64,000 bases of DNA from Helianthus annuus. Lineage: Eukaryota; Streptophyta; Magnoliopsida; Asterales; Asteraceae. Where the stretch lies: assembly GCF_002127325.2 (NCBI RefSeq), contig NC_035448.2, forward strand, positions 11,733,408-11,797,407, written 5' to 3'. The notes under the pieces are model-generated. The model worked only from the letters and a program-made list of their open reading frames with translations. It had not been told where the DNA came from and made no database searches. The position numbers and the translations under genes are program-made. This document shows, in pieces, positions 1 through 14,098 of the stretch. Each line of letters begins with the position of its first letter. Positions within the stretch are counted from its first letter, which is position 1.

Positions 1-334
1 CCCCAAGAAAGCTAAATGCTAAAAACTAAAACCCCCCAAAAACCCTAAAAAAAACCTAACCCCCCCCCCCCCCCCTCAAGCTAAAATGCTAAAAACTAAA
101 CCCCCAAAAAACCTAAAAAAATCTATTTTTTTAATTATTTTTTATGCTCAAATCGCTACTTTTAGTGGCAAAATTTTTTTTTTTTGGCTTCGAAAAGTAG
201 CGATTTTTATATAAAAAATATTAAAAAAAAAAATTTTTTGTGTGATTTTTAGCTATTTTTAGGCATTTTTGGTGTGTTCACATTGGTTCTCGCGGTTCTC
301 ACAATAAGAGGTGGTTCTCGCATGATCTTCTCCC
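1..334. mobile_element. Terminal part of a TIR element cut by the left window edge
   Basis: This is AT-rich noncoding sequence with C-runs and A-runs. It contains a short inverted pair around 151-205 (cgctacttttagtggc against aaaagtagcg). It ends at 271-334 in a terminal sequence that, reverse-complemented, nearly matches the left end of the large element starting at 351. I infer that it is the right end of another member of the same TIR family, most of which lies outside the window. No gene is visible. Confidence 0.45.
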
Positions 335-410
335 TATATATATATATATAGGGAGAAGATCATGTGAGAACCACCTCTTATTGTGAGAACCGCGAGAACC
401 AAGTGTGAAC
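271..410. repeat. Large palindrome: two element ends head to head around (TA)8
   Basis: The arm at 271-334 and the arm at 351-410 are near-perfect reverse complements of about 60 bases. They share gagaaccgcgagaacc, ttgtgagaacc and gggagaagatcatg. The 16-bp loop at 335-350 is pure TA. Either two elements of one TIR family abut a shared TA microsatellite, or this is one foldback structure. Confidence 0.85.
351..403 (+). repeat. MULE-1 left terminal inverted repeat
   Basis: It begins gggagaagatcatgtgagaa and ends in gtgagaaccgcgagaacc. It matches the reverse complement of 32540-32592 except for a GAAGA/GGGGC difference near the tip and a short indel in the CTCTTA stretch. Confidence 0.85.
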
Positions 411-514
411 GCATCAATACTCAAACTATAAGGACTGAAATATAAAAATAAGGTATTTTCAACAAATCAGTTGTCATATACATTCACAATTGGTTCTGTC
501 CGACACCGATTATA

Positions 515-780
515 GCCTCCGTCTCCTCCACCACGATTCCGACCACCGATCGAATATTCCGATATCGCCTCCGTCTCCGCCACCACGATTCCGACCACCG
601 ATCGAATATTCCGACCATGTATCTTTAATTCCGGTAACATTCTCAACACCTCAACGAATTATCAACTAATTAGTTCATGTATTACGACAATTCATACAAT
701 TTCTACAAACCCTAACATTCTTACATACAGCATATTTGTCATTTCTCCTCCACCACGATTCCGAACACCGATCGAAGATT
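515..780. repeat. 52-bp tandem duplication in the MULE-1 transposase 5' leader, plus a third partial copy
   Basis: The segment starting gcctccgtctcc at 515 recurs at 567 (period 52). A shorter diverged copy is at about 743-782. The shared core is ccaccacgattccgaccacc. It lies in the untranslated leader. A putative donor at 890 and acceptor ending at 1210 suggest that a 5'-UTR intron follows. Confidence 0.7.
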
Positions 781-3700
781 CCTTACATTGTATCTTCAAT
801 TCTGGTCACATTCGCAATTACGACAATTCATCAAATTCTTGCAAACCCTAACGTTCTTACAACATATTCGTCCTTTATCATCTTACAAGGTAATGTATAT
901 GATTTTTTTGTTCAATAAGATCTGTATACATATTCACAAATTAAATGTTCTTAGTTCATGTTAATACATACATTACATTTACACTTGTGTCATAAACATT
1001 AAAGTGATTTGTTAACATTTAACTAGTATTTTATTTTATCTACTACATATGCATATACATTACTTTTTGCATCTATGTTACTTATAATACGATCACATAT
1101 GTTTACACACATTTACAAATGTTACATTGTTTGTCATTCTACTTATTGTTACGTCATACACAACATGTGATCAATATAATAACAACAAACGTTACTCACA
1201 TTAATTGCAGAAATCATGGCATCATCTGATTCGTCTTCAGTAAACGCCCCAATCAATATTATTAGAAACGATCAACAATGTCCAACAACAATGCAATCTG
1301 AAAAAGGGTTAATTCCTATAATTGATTCATCTTGTGCTGTTGCATCTATCGACCCCATCTATGACATTGTGACAGATGATAATTTTGAAATCCCGTATGA
1401 CACACAGTCATATTCTGATTCTGGATCGTCTTCTTATGTGTCAACTTCATCGAATATACCACAACTACAATTCCTACATAAAGAACAGAAAGGTATTACA
1501 TTACTCTATCATCATTTGTTTAAAAACAATTTACATATTGACTATTCATTCATTATGCTACAACATAATTATGTCATTCTTTTATAATATGCATTATGAA
1601 CCTTATATTCATTTACCTATTCAACAGGTACATTTATAAGTTCAGTTTATTCGTCCCCCGATGGTACCAAAATTTGGACTCCCGACGTTGACATTCAATA
1701 CATGCCATCCATTGGAAGTGTATTCCAACACTGGGATGATGCTGTCATGATGTATAAACAATACGCTTCAAAGGCTGGATTTTCTGTCCGTATTAGCACT
1801 TTGAAATCAAAGCCAGACCCATCCAATCCTAGCATAAGAATTCCTACACATCGGTACCTTTTATGTTCAAAAAATGGCAAGCCAAAACATAACACTTTCG
1901 ATTCATCACTACCACCTACAAACAACAGACGACGTAGCCGATACACCGTCTCTAATTGTAGTGCATGTGCCCGTTTTCGATATTTGGAAACAACAAAACA
2001 ATTTCAATTATATAGTATTGTTGAGCAACATAACCATTGCATGATCAGTAATGAAAATGCTGATTTTCACAGACAAAATAGACAAGTAACTTTCGAAGAT
2101 CAACAATTTATACATCGTGTCGGGTTAAACAAAATTGGGCCGAGCATTGCCCACAATATTCAAGTTTCCTTAAAAGGTGGACCACAAAATGTGCATGGTA
2201 CTACAGTGGATTTTAAAAATGTAAGTAGAGACTTTCGATTATTCATTGGTGACCGCGATGCAAACCTTTTTGTTGACACCTTACAATCAAGAAGCCAAAA
2301 CCGTCAAGATTTCGTCTTTGAATATGTTGTTACAAACAACGAGCTTCGTTCCGCTTTTTGGGCTGACTTTGTATCCTTACGTAATTACGAAGCTTTCGGA
2401 GATGTGTGTGGATTTGATGCTACATATGATACAAACAAGTATGTCAATTTTCAGTATTATTACATAACAACATATTTTATAATCATATGTTTAGGTGTAA
2501 TTCATGCACATATGCATATGTGCATATTCATTTTCTGTATATTAATATGTATACAAATATACATAACAGACTTATTTCAAATTTATTATAATTTGCATGT
2601 TATGCACTTATGCATACACCATATACTTATTTATTATTTGCCTCATATCAACCTATGCATAACTGCATATAATCATATATGCTATTTAAAAATATACATA
2701 CATAACATTAACCACATACATATATGCATACAATAACATATGCATACATTTTTTGTATTTATATCATTACTCATACATTACATCATATACATATGTGCAT
2801 ATGTTAATATAACACTACATTCTATTTTATCATCATACACATAAATTCTGATTATTCACGCCTACATACCACAACAATACATTTTTTTACATACATGTCG
2901 TAACTTTATTTTATGATTTGTATTATTAATACATATTACAATACATATGTTGCAGATACAAGATGATTTTTGTTCCATTTACTGGTGTTGATCACCACAA
3001 ACGTTGTGTAATTTTCGGTGCTGGCTTACTATACGATGAAACAATTGAATCATACACTTGACTTCTCCAAATGTTCCTTAAATCCCACAAAAAACAACCT
3101 TCACTTATACTTACTGACCAGGATGCTTCTATGAAACAAGCTGTGTTAAATGTATTCACCGAATCCACCCATCGTTTATGTATGTGGCACATAACGGATA
3201 AACTGCCCGCTAAGGTAACGATCTTATTAACTTTATCTTATTCAATATTACAATGTACATATATATCATCATTTTTTTACCAATATTATAATTTAACATT
3301 CTTTATTTATGAACTGTCAACCAATTACAGATATCTGGTGATATACTTGCAAATGGGAATCTGAGAAAATCAATACACAAGCTTGTTTGGAACCTGTTCA
3401 TAACAGTTGAAACATTTGAATCACAATGGCAACTTTTAATGAAGGAATATAAACTTGAAAATCACAAATGGTTAACCGATATGTATAACATTCGCACACG
3501 TTGGGCACCATGCTATTTCAGAGATATTCCGTTATGTTGTTTGATGAAAACGACATCCAGGTGCGAAAGTTCTAATGCACGTTTCAAAACTAACTCTAGA
3601 GAAACAAACTCCCTTGTCCAATTCTTAATGTGCTATGATACTGCTGTTGATTCCAATCGTAATAAACAACGTAAGAATGAGTTTGATAGTGACACACGCA

Positions 3701-4040
3701 CACCAAAATTTTTAACAACCCTTCCCATTGAAATTCAAGCATCTGAGATATACACATGGAATATATTTTTGGAAGTCCAAAAAGAGATTCATCGAGGAAT
3801 GTTGCACTGTATCATTTCTGAACGTCCTACCACGTCTGTCGATTCTATTTATAGTGTTAGGCATCTTAACAAGCACAGAGTTATTGTCAACACGTTCGAG
3901 GTAACTATCTTGTTAACTATTAATTATTATTATTCATTTTTTATTACTTTAAATGTATGTATGTACATATGCATATGTGCATAACATATGTGATGCAAAT
4001 TTATCATAAATTACATTTTTTTATTCATATATGCATACAT

Positions 4041-6751
4041 TGTCACACCCTCAAATTACCACCTAGGGAGTGTCCCTGTTAGGCGTGTGACCACTAGCAA
4101 TGAGCCACTAATTACATTGAATCATAAGTTTAAAATAAAGTTCCTTCAATAATAATAATAAAAATCCCAATCATAAGTTATTCCAAAGACCACATGTTCA
4201 GCGGAAGCATCAATGTATCCTAAAGTAAATACTAATTTAACGTGATAAATAAGTGTTTAACAAATGATCCCATCAGTATGACCATGACCACTCAAGCCGC
4301 TCCAAACAGCAAGTTCCACATCCAATAAATCTAACGACCTGCGAGCATGTAACAAGTGTATCAGACAAAGCTGGCGAGTTCACAGTTTTAGAAAGCGTTT
4401 GTTACCAGTTGTATGTAAAACAGTTCAATAACCAATGCAAGTAATATTGTTAATATCTCAATTCCGAACAAGACGGCTCCTGAAATACATGACTGCCCTT
4501 CCCACGTACTCCTATCTAGTACTGGGCCACGACTGGGTCATTAGTTCACATCCGTCCTCTCTAGGAGCGGTGTGAGGGTGCCAAACCTAAGTAGCGCTAC
4601 CAACTAATACCCGTTACCCTCCAGGTAACATAATAAGGGACTTACAAGAATGATAGGTGAGAATATTAACCAATATACCCGTTTTTACCCAAAAGACTTA
4701 TCCCTCCACGGGATACCCACTGACTGTCCCCAACCACTGGGACGCATGCTCGAATGTAGTGAACTCACCTCGGTTTGCTCGGTACGTCTTAATTACCCGT
4801 CCAGTTGTTCGACCCAAATCCTACCGTGGTTACCAAACAACATCAGTTTCATCATCATTTAAATCACACGATTGCACATGCCAAATTATCATAACAGTTC
4901 ACGTCCTATCCATGTGTCACTAACATAAAAGTGTGCAATCATCATGCAATTTCCATATTGTACAAACACACATCGATTCACACACATGCATGGGAGTCTG
5001 ACAACCACTTAAACAACTTGTTGGGCACACAATACTTTACATGCATTGATTTCATTTGAGTTGGTGAGTACTATATGGTCTTATTTAATATTGCTTCAAC
5101 TAGTTAAATGGCCGACAATTCCCAACACTACTTTATGTTTATTGACCAAACAATTCTTTTGGATATTGTATGTGCCGCCAATTTAGATATTGTTGAGACT
5201 GTTGTGCGGCCCGACACCCAACACACAACACTAGCACTATTCAGCCATGCTAACCCACCCACAGCCATGTGATTCTTTATCATAAGTTGGTCCGTAAGGG
5301 TATGGAACCTAAGTTCCTTTTACATGATCAGCTGGGTCGATAGCCCAGTGTTTAAAGGGAGTCGGCCCAGATCTATTTGATCCGCCCCCCCCTACGTGTG
5401 TTTAGTCAACGTGTGCGGAGAAACAATTTGTTCTTATGATCACAATTCACCCACCATTTTCCATACACAAAACATGGTTAACAACAGGAAAAAAACATCA
5501 CGACTTTACCGGCTATGCGCATGTTCATTCATATCAGACCACCTTCTCACATATGCATATTAACTTGTATGCTATTATCATTCTATGGTGACAAAAAGCA
5601 TGTGTTCACAGGACGTCATAGGCATCATTTAACATAGATCATGTCGTCTACTGTTACGTTATTCACCATATATTAAACGTGATCAAAACAACCCAGCCAT
5701 ATTATATAATCGACATCAACACATTATAACTAATGTCTAACCAAGACTAGCAGCGAATCAAGATTCATAATAACTATAAGACTAGCCATATCAAATAAAC
5801 ACGACGAATCGATGATAGAATAAATCCATTGAAACTAACCAGAAAGTTGATGCGTGATAACACGGATGCGGATTACTAATCAGAAGAAGCTTCGGCAGAA
5901 GTGAGGGGGTTTTTTCCTGACGTATGTAACGTATGAGACTCGTAGGGTTTAGTTTAGAGATGTAGGTAAATGATAAGTAATACACAATCATCGCATCTCG
6001 CAATTCAATCGTTCAAAACTTGACTCATATGGTTAACACACAACTCTCGATTACTTCATACTATCAAAAACCGTTCTAAATATGATCCCTAAAAATCATC
6101 GTTCACATGAATTATTGTTCCATCATTAATAACGAGTAGCACATAACAAACATTCAAATCAAATCTATGCATATCATTGACACTACGTACAATATCACTA
6201 GAATTCTAAATCATGATACAACCAACAAGCAATACCCATTACTACAGAACATAACCACTTATCTTAGTGATTAAAAAAAACAATCAAAACTATGATAGGT
6301 ATACTAACCGAGGTGTGGTGTGAGAGTCCAAAGGAGTGGGGTTTCGAATGTTGATCATGCCGTCAATCATCAGGGGAGTGAAGGGGAATCCTGGGGTTTC
6401 GTTATAACATGCTATGAGATAATAAAAGAAACCGTTTCCCCTAGATGCACATGTCTGTTCGAATGATATAGGCTGAATATGCATGTTTGTGTTTGATTGA
6501 TGTGGGCCGGCCTACTAAGGCTCCAATTATTAATTGTGTGGTTATTATGGATGTACATAATATAATTTATTATGTAATATGTAGTAATTTTCTTAATTAT
6601 TAAATTAGTAATTCAATATGATTAAACAATTTTTACAAGTTTACACAAAGTGAACATTATAACGACCTACAATAAAATGTAAGTAGTAGAATATGAATAG
6701 TAACGATACAAGGCAAGTGTCACGAAAACCTTAGGAATTCGGGTTGTCACA
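4041..6751 (-). repeat. 3' LTR of element A
   Basis: 2,711 bp, direct copy of 11377-14093. In element orientation it starts tgtgacaacccgaattcc and ends ggtgtgaca. The 742 bp at 4041-4782 are reverse-complement homologous to 18794-19538 in element B. The remaining 1.97 kb show no visible similarity to B. Confidence 0.92.
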
Positions 6752-6998
6752 TCATCCCCAACTTGAAAGAAATTTCGTCCCGAAATTTGACAAGCAATAC
6801 AGAGGAGTGAAACGATAGAAACTCAAATTAAACTATATGCAACACCACACACATAATAATCAAGCATTACACACAATCACCATTCATCCAGGTAAATACG
6901 CAGACACTACGTAAACCCAATTGTAGAAACAGGATCGTGAAATCAGTCGGGTGTCACATCATCCCCAACTTGAAAGGAATTTCGTCCCGAAATTCGCC
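6752..6998 (-). other. Polypurine-tract region of element A, present twice
   Basis: Directly beside the 3' LTR the - strand reads gttggggatgatgtgaca, preceded by the palindromic aatttcgggacgaaat. A second copy lies about 208 bp further inside (6958-6998), also followed by gtgaca-like sequence. The LTR-adjacent copy is presumably the functional plus-strand primer; the inner one looks like a relic duplication. Confidence 0.7.
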
Positions 6999-9900
6999 AG
7001 TGATAACAAGAGTTGGTTCAACCCCCTTGAACAATTGAGGATATTAAAGTTTTAACAGATCCTTACGTTCCTATGTGAACACCAGTCCATGTATTGAGGT
7101 TTAACAAGCCCTAACGATTGTCATACGACTTATGCTAGCGAACCCTGACTTCTTAGTCCATGTTTTCGATAGATTCCCTGATAAACACAACTGATCCGAT
7201 GACCTCAGATTCCGGTAAGGGTATCACAAGGGTTTCATCGGACAAACACTGCCTTAAATCCAGGGTATACATACCATTACGATAGTTATCCCGTTTCATC
7301 AATTAGCTCAAGTTTGTGGGCCATGTCACCGTTTCGTTCCAGTAATCTAAATGTCCCAACGCGTCGTAAACTAAGCTTGCCATGTTTTCTATAGTGTACC
7401 GCACCCTCCCAGGGTGATACTTTCGATTATGACTTGTTCGCCTACCACAAACTCCCAGTGTTTCCTAAGCTTAACAACTTTCCTAGCAGTCACGCGTTGC
7501 CATCAAACAATTTTCGATCTAAGCAATCTTCAAGAGTTTTGAGCTCAAGTCCTGGACCTGCGATTACGTTGTCAACCACCTTAGTCCAACAAAGAGATTA
7601 GCGTTATTGTCCAGGTTATGCCTCAAACAGGGCTGTATGCATACTATCACGTTACAGCTGCATTAGGGCTTCTCCCAAACATAAGTGTCCTTCCCAAGCG
7701 TTTACTAAAGTCAATCATGCACATGCTCGCAGCGTGCCTTCATGTGTTCAGATGGTTCGTCACTCTGCTCGATTGTCCTACAGTGATAAGCAATGCTCAT
7801 GTTAAGACGTGAGCCAAGGGTGTGCGCCATGCCTGCCTTAAATCAGGTATAGTTCAAAATCAAAGGTGATATGAGTTGGCACCTCGTGCCTATAAGCCGT
7901 CTCTCCCAGAGGAGTGTTCACAAGCTGAGAAGACTCGTCAATTCCCTTGTCTGCAAGAAGGTGTGCTGGTTACATGCGGCGGTCAACGATCATCCATGTG
8001 TTACTGTTTACGTTTCGAGTTGTAAGTAGACTGGTGACGAAATTCATAAGAGTCTGCTCCCATCTTCCATATGGGTGTTGTCGGTTTCTGATACTTCACC
8101 TTGACTCTCCCACAAGTCAAACGTCCTACACATACATTGCTAGGCGGGTTCTCATGCCCAATCATTAGTACAAGATTTTATAGGTCCTAATGTCTCTCAT
8201 CAAAATCCGTACGACTAGATTATCGGAGCCGGTGTGCTTTGCTCAACACAAGTTCCCTAAAGTTGCCTTATAATGAGATTCGCATTCATTCCATGAGGTA
8301 GCGAATATCATCCGACCTGCCAACGGTCGCTTCTCCATGCCCCGCATGGGTTCAACTTAAAAATCCTCTTCCTTCAGTTTTCTAGTTTGATCAAGGCTAG
8401 TTGGATCAGGTAAGTTAGAGTCGATAGTGAGCTGCAAAGCTCGTGCACGTTCAAGTTTCATAGTTGTAATCATCCAAAAGTTCCCTCCAGCGATGCCATT
8501 AATTGATTTAACTCTCTCGTAACCAGGGTACACGGGAGGCCCTTGTGATCGGTCTAAGTAGTGCATTCGGTACCGTCCAAGTAATGCCTCCCACTTAAAT
8601 CCAATGACAACGGTTCCCACCACAGGTTGTGTGTCGTGTAGTTCCTCTTTGTAACTCCATTACGTAAGTCATCACTCCCTTGTGTTGTGTCGACGTGTAA
8701 CTGGGACTCTGATTCAAACCATAATGATATACCGCTAAATCACCCACGCCCTCGGGTATAAACGATGCTCAGTGCATTGCAGAGTTGGGATTCGAATGCT
8801 GAAAGGACGTCCTCCTGTTCTGTCTTTCACGAACACAACACCCGGCTGTGCTAAAGAGATTTAAGCTACGCGACCTTCGAAATTTCTGCGATTAATCTGC
8901 GATAATATCAAGCGGAGCCAAGTAATCGTTGTATCCTCGAAGGACTCTTTAATGTCGATCAGTTTCCAACCAAAATGGGTCTTAGCGAGATCCACGTGCA
9001 TCCCCACTTCGTTGATTATAGTACCCAAAAGGTACCTCTCGAATCCAGAAGTTACATTTATCAGGACTTCGCGTGATGTGGCTCCTCCCTCAGGACCTCT
9101 CAAATAGGATAGAAAGTTGTCCATGTTGTTCTTTCCTCTTGGAAAGGATTCAAAATGTCACCCAATAACATGGTCGGTTCACATGATCCATGAAGCTGCT
9201 GGTGTGATGATCACCCTAAAGGTCATGGAATACAAGGTTGTATGGCCGAATTGCGTCTGGTAGGCTTCTTTAAGAACATTCTCCCCTTGGACTTCCATCT
9301 GTTAATAGTTTGCTCGAAAATTAATCCTCGAATGAAAGCTCGTCTCTTGAATCTAGTCGACCGGTTGTCGATACATGGTCGAGGCAAACGGTTCTCAACT
9401 GTCGTCTTGATGAGTTCTCGATAATCGGTACACACACAAAAAGGCTTATCTTCACGGATATAACTGGGGCTTCCCAAAGCGAGAATTAGGTTCGACAAAA
9501 CTCTTGTCCAACAGTTCTCGTAGTAGCTTATACAGTTCTTGCAACCCTCCTGGTGCAAGACGGTAAGAGTATGAGTATTCGGAGCTCCCTCTAACGTGAG
9601 ATCAACTGAGATTCTGACTACCAGTTGTGGTAGTAGACCTGAAAGTTCCTCGATTTGCACATTGAGATGAGTCACAACAATTGGTGGATCCTCGATCCTA
9701 TTTCACTTAGTCTTATCATCAGAAATAGTTGCTAATACAGCGGGGCCATCCCTTCATAGACACTTTCGGGGCTGTCATTACTGACATGATGCTAATCTTT
9801 ACACCACTCTGGTACTTTAGAGCATATAGTGACGCTAAATTTCTTCTCACAGGGTACGTCTGCGCGATATATCCAGATAACCAACCAACACTAACTACTG

Positions 9901-11359
9901 TGTCAGAACCATCAAAGATAGTGAAAAGGAGGTCGATGTCGAACACTGGTCTCACAAGATCGAGTTTGCATCCAAGCGAACATATGAGGTTTCGATTGGC
10001 TTGGCATCAGCCGATTCCGCAACAGGTTTGGTTTCAAGAAGCATCCAAATCAAACAGAACAGAGACTATGCGACCCATCCAAGCTACCATGTTGCTATAC
10101 TCTTGGCGTTGCCCACGCCAATCCTATATGTCCTTCGCGAGTACTATATCCAGTGTTGTTGCTACAATCACGCGGATTCCCCCATATTGTCATCGTTCCC
10201 TTGATTGTTGTCTTCTTGAATTACCAACGGCCAATACATGCCGTAGGCACCTCCATTTCCATACTGTAGGCTACTATTACAAGTACCTTGGTGTCACGAT
10301 AACTGTTGCCTCTAATGTTGTTGCTTGAAACAGAACCCTACGATCTTTCACCAACGATGTCCATCTCTTCACATTTCGTGCCAAGCTCCAAGGCGCTACT
10401 CATTGTGCTGGAAGTTACACATTCCACATGATGGTCAATTATCATCGTTTATGTCCCGATTGATTCATAAAAGTCGGCTCCCATAAGTTTTGACTAGGTT
10501 TAAGGATTCATTTGGAGTCAAATCGCTGATGTTCGTTGTCAGTAACTAGAGTCGTTCGAATGCTGACGTCGGTAAAATACTACAATTACCCACAGGTCCA
10601 TCGTTCTTCCAAGTTGATCCAATACCACACGGTTTGCTGCGAGAGTGTTGCAGAAGTGATCACACTTCGGAGTCTAAGACGTCAATACATAAAGTTCCAT
10701 CAAACGAAGAGAAGCGAGAAGGGTATAAACCAACTCAAGGGAGTTCATGCACGCACCTAACATTCTACGCGTTTCGCTAGGCGTCCAGATGTGTGTTCAA
10801 GTAATATTCGATAGCATCGAGATTCGTAAGGGTTCAGGGAGGAGTGAAAAGATCATGTTCGAGTAAGAGACAATCACTGCTATGACTCCTATAAATTTGT
10901 TACATTTCACACTGATCAAATAACAGAGCGGAACCCCTTCTTCACTTGTTAAGCTTCACTGGGACTCACATGCACCCCACATTATTATTATGTGTGCACC
11001 CATAATAATATTGTGATTTGCATGCTCATCTCAGCTCTTCCGAACTCATGTCGAATGGTTCCTCAAACTCGAGTAGCAAACAAAGAGCAACACAAAGGTG
11101 AGTCACGAATGTTTAGGGAAATACCACCCTATCGGTCATATAACACGTGCAAGTAATAAGTTCATACGGTTGTGTTAAACGTGCAATCACATGCAATACC
11201 ATACGTAAGTGTTTACTAGTTACACAGTACAATGAGTATACGAGAGACGAACCTTGCAATTTGGAGCTGAGTGTCATGGTCGTATTCTTTGTTGTCAAAA
11301 CTGTTCGGTTATAGTCTGGTTTTATAAAAACGTTTTAAAACCAAGTTCACTATAACCAG
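6999..11359 (-). pseudogene. Decayed gypsy gag-pol interior of element A
   Basis: No long frame survives. Scattered - strand fragments still match gypsy pol in order, for example 9223-9675 with the reverse-transcriptase stretch DYRELIKTTVENRLPRPCID. The piece at 8357-8623 (GRYRMHYLDRSQGPPVYP) recurs in element B at 21900-21985. The two interiors therefore descend from one already degraded ancestor. No catalytic YxDD or integrase D-D-E motif can be read without correcting frames, so the element cannot move itself. Confidence 0.7.
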
Positions 11360-11373
11360 TGGCTCTGATACCA
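11360..11373 (-). other. Primer binding site of element A (initiator tRNA-Met type)
   Basis: The - strand reads TGGTATCAGAGCCA three bases inside the 5' LTR. This is the usual plant LTR-element complement to the 3' end of initiator tRNA-Met. It fixes the element orientation as -. Confidence 0.9.
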
Positions 11374-11376
11374 AAC

Positions 11377-14093
11377 TGTCACACCCTCAAATTACCACCT
11401 AGGGAGTGTCCCTGTTAGGCGTGTGACCACTAGCAATGAGCCACTAATTACATTGAATCATAAGTTTAAAATAAAGTTCCTTCAATAATAATAATAAAAA
11501 TCCCAATCATAAGTTATTCCAAAGACCACATGTTCAGCGGAAGCATCAATGTATCCTAAAGTAAATACTAATTTAACGTGATAAATAAGTGTTTAACAAA
11601 TGATCCCATCAGTATGACCATGACCACTCAAGCCGCTCCAAACAGCAAGTTCCACATCCAATAAATCTAACGACCTGCGAGCATGTAACAAGTGTATCAG
11701 ACAAAGCTGGCGAGTTCACAGTTTTAGAAAGCGTTTGTTACCAGTTGTATGTAAAACAGTTCAATAACCAATGCAAGTAATATTATTAATATCTCAATTC
11801 CGAACAAGACGGCTCCTGAAATACATGACTGCCCTTCCCACGTACTCCTATCTAGTACTGGGCCACGACTGGGTCATTAGTTCACATCCGTCCTCTCTAG
11901 GAGCGGTGTGAGGGTGCCAAACCTAAGTAGCGCTACCAACTAATACCCATTACCCTCCAGGTAACATAATAAGGGACTTACAAGAATGATAGGTGAGAAT
12001 ATTAACCAATATACCCGTTTTTACCCAAAAGACTTATCCCTCCACGGGATACCCACTGACTGTCCCCAACCACTGGGACGCATGCTCGAATGTAGTGAAC
12101 TCACCTCGGTTTGCTCGGTACGTCTTAATTACCCGTCTAGTTGTTCGACCCAAATCCTACCGTGGTTACTAAACAACATCAGTTTCATCATCATTTAAAT
12201 CACACGATTGCACATGCCAAATTATCATAACAGTTCACGTCCTATCCATGTGTCACTAACATAAAAGTGTGCAATCATCATGCAATTTCCATATTGTACA
12301 AACACACATCGATTCACACACATGCATGGGAGTCTGACAACCACTTAAACAACTTGTTGGGCACACAATACTTTACATGCATTGATTTCATTTGAGTTGG
12401 TGAGTACTATATGGTCTTATTTAATATTGCTTCAACTAGTTAAATGGCCGACAATTCCCAACACTACTTTATGTTTATTGACCAAACAATTCTTTTGGAT
12501 ATTGTATGTGCCGCCAATTTAGATATTGTTGAGACTGTTGTGCGGCCCGACACCCAACACACAACACTAGCACTATTCAGCCATGCTAACCCACCCACAA
12601 CCATGTGATTCTTTATCATAAGTTGGTCCGTAAGGGTATGGAACCTAAGTTCCTTTTACATGATCAGCTGGGTCGATAGCCCAGTGTTTAAAGGGAGTCG
12701 GCCCAGATCTATTTGATCCGCCCCCCTCCCCCCCTACGTGTGTTCAGTCAACGTGTGCGGAGAAACAATTTGTTCTTATGATCACAATTCACCCACCATT
12801 TTCCATACACAAAACATGGTTAACAACAGGAAAACAACATCACGAATTTACCGGCTATGCGCAAGTTCATTCATATCAGACCACCTTCTCACATATGCAT
12901 ATTAACTTGTATGCTATTATCATTCTATGGTGACAAAAAGCATGTGTTCACAGGACGTCATAGGAATCATTTAACATAGATCATGTCGTCTACTGTTACG
13001 TTATTCGCCATATATTAAACGTGATCAAAACAACCCAACCATATTATATAATCGACATCAACACATTATAACTAATGTCTAATCAAGACTAGCAGCGAAT
13101 CAAGATTCATAATAACTATAAGACTAGCCATATCAAATAAACACGACGAATCGATGATAGAATAAATCCATTGAAACTAACCAGAAAGTTGATGCGTGAT
13201 AAACACGGATGCGGATTACTAATCAGAAGAAGCTTCGGCAGAAGTGAGGGGGTTTTCTCCTGCCGTATGTAACGTATGAGACTCGTAGGGTTTAGTTTAG
13301 AGATGTAGGTAAATGATAAGTAATACACAATCATCGCATCTCGCAATTCAATCGTTCAAAACTTGACTCATATGGTTAACACACAACTCTCGATTACTTC
13401 ATACTATCAAAACCGTTCTAAATATGATCCCTAAAAATCATCGTTCACATGAATTATTGTTCCATCATTAAAAACGAGTAGCACATAACAAACATTCAAA
13501 TCAAATCTATGCATATCATTGACACTACGTACAATATCACTAGAATTCTAAATCATGATACAACCAACAAGCAATACCCATTACTACAGAACATTACCAC
13601 TTATCTTAGTGATTAAAAAAAACAATCAAAACTATGATAGGTATACTAACCGAGGTGTGGTGTGAGAGTCCAAAGGAGTGGGGTTTCGAATGTTGATCAT
13701 GCCGTCAATCATCAGGGGAGTGAAGGGGAATCCTAGGGTTTCGTTATAACATGCTATGAGATAATAAAAGAAACCGTTTCCCCTAGATGCACATGTTTGT
13801 TCGAATGATATAGGCTGAATATGCATGTTTGTGTTTGATTGATGTGGGCCGGCCTACTAAGGCTCCAATTATTAATTGTGTGGTTATTATGGATGTACAT
13901 AATATAATTTATTATGTAATATGTAGTAATTTTCTTAATTATTAAATTAGTAATTCAATATGATTAAACAATTTTTACAAGTTTACACAAAGTGAACATT
14001 ATAACGACCTACAATAAAATGTAAGTAGTAGAATATGAATAGTAACGATACAAGGCAAGTGTCACGAAAACCTTAGGAATTCGGGTTGTCACA
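11377..14093 (-). repeat. 5' LTR of element A
   Basis: 2,717 bp, direct copy of 4041-6751. It differs by about 20 substitutions and a few 1-6 bp indels, including a longer C-tract around 12720-12735. Confidence 0.92.
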
Positions 14094-14098
14094 TACAT

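Larger units (their letters stand above)
4041..14093 (-). mobile_element. LTR element A (Ty3/gypsy-derived, non-autonomous), in a MULE-1 transposase intron
   Basis: Two long direct repeats (4041-6751 and 11377-14093) bound a 4.6 kb interior. The flanks are a 5-bp duplication, TACAT at 4036-4040 and 14094-14098. The primer binding site lies beside the right-hand LTR in reverse orientation, so the element reads on -. The LTRs begin TG and end CA on that strand. By eye they differ at roughly 20 positions plus a few small indels, which is older than element B but still recent. The interior is collinear with gypsy pol but full of stops and shifts. Confidence 0.92.

Noticed and set aside
45..75. 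Telomere-like aaccctaaaa / cctaaccc words
   Set aside because: Irregular A- and C-runs, no repeated 7-bp telomere unit; it is part of a noncoding element end.
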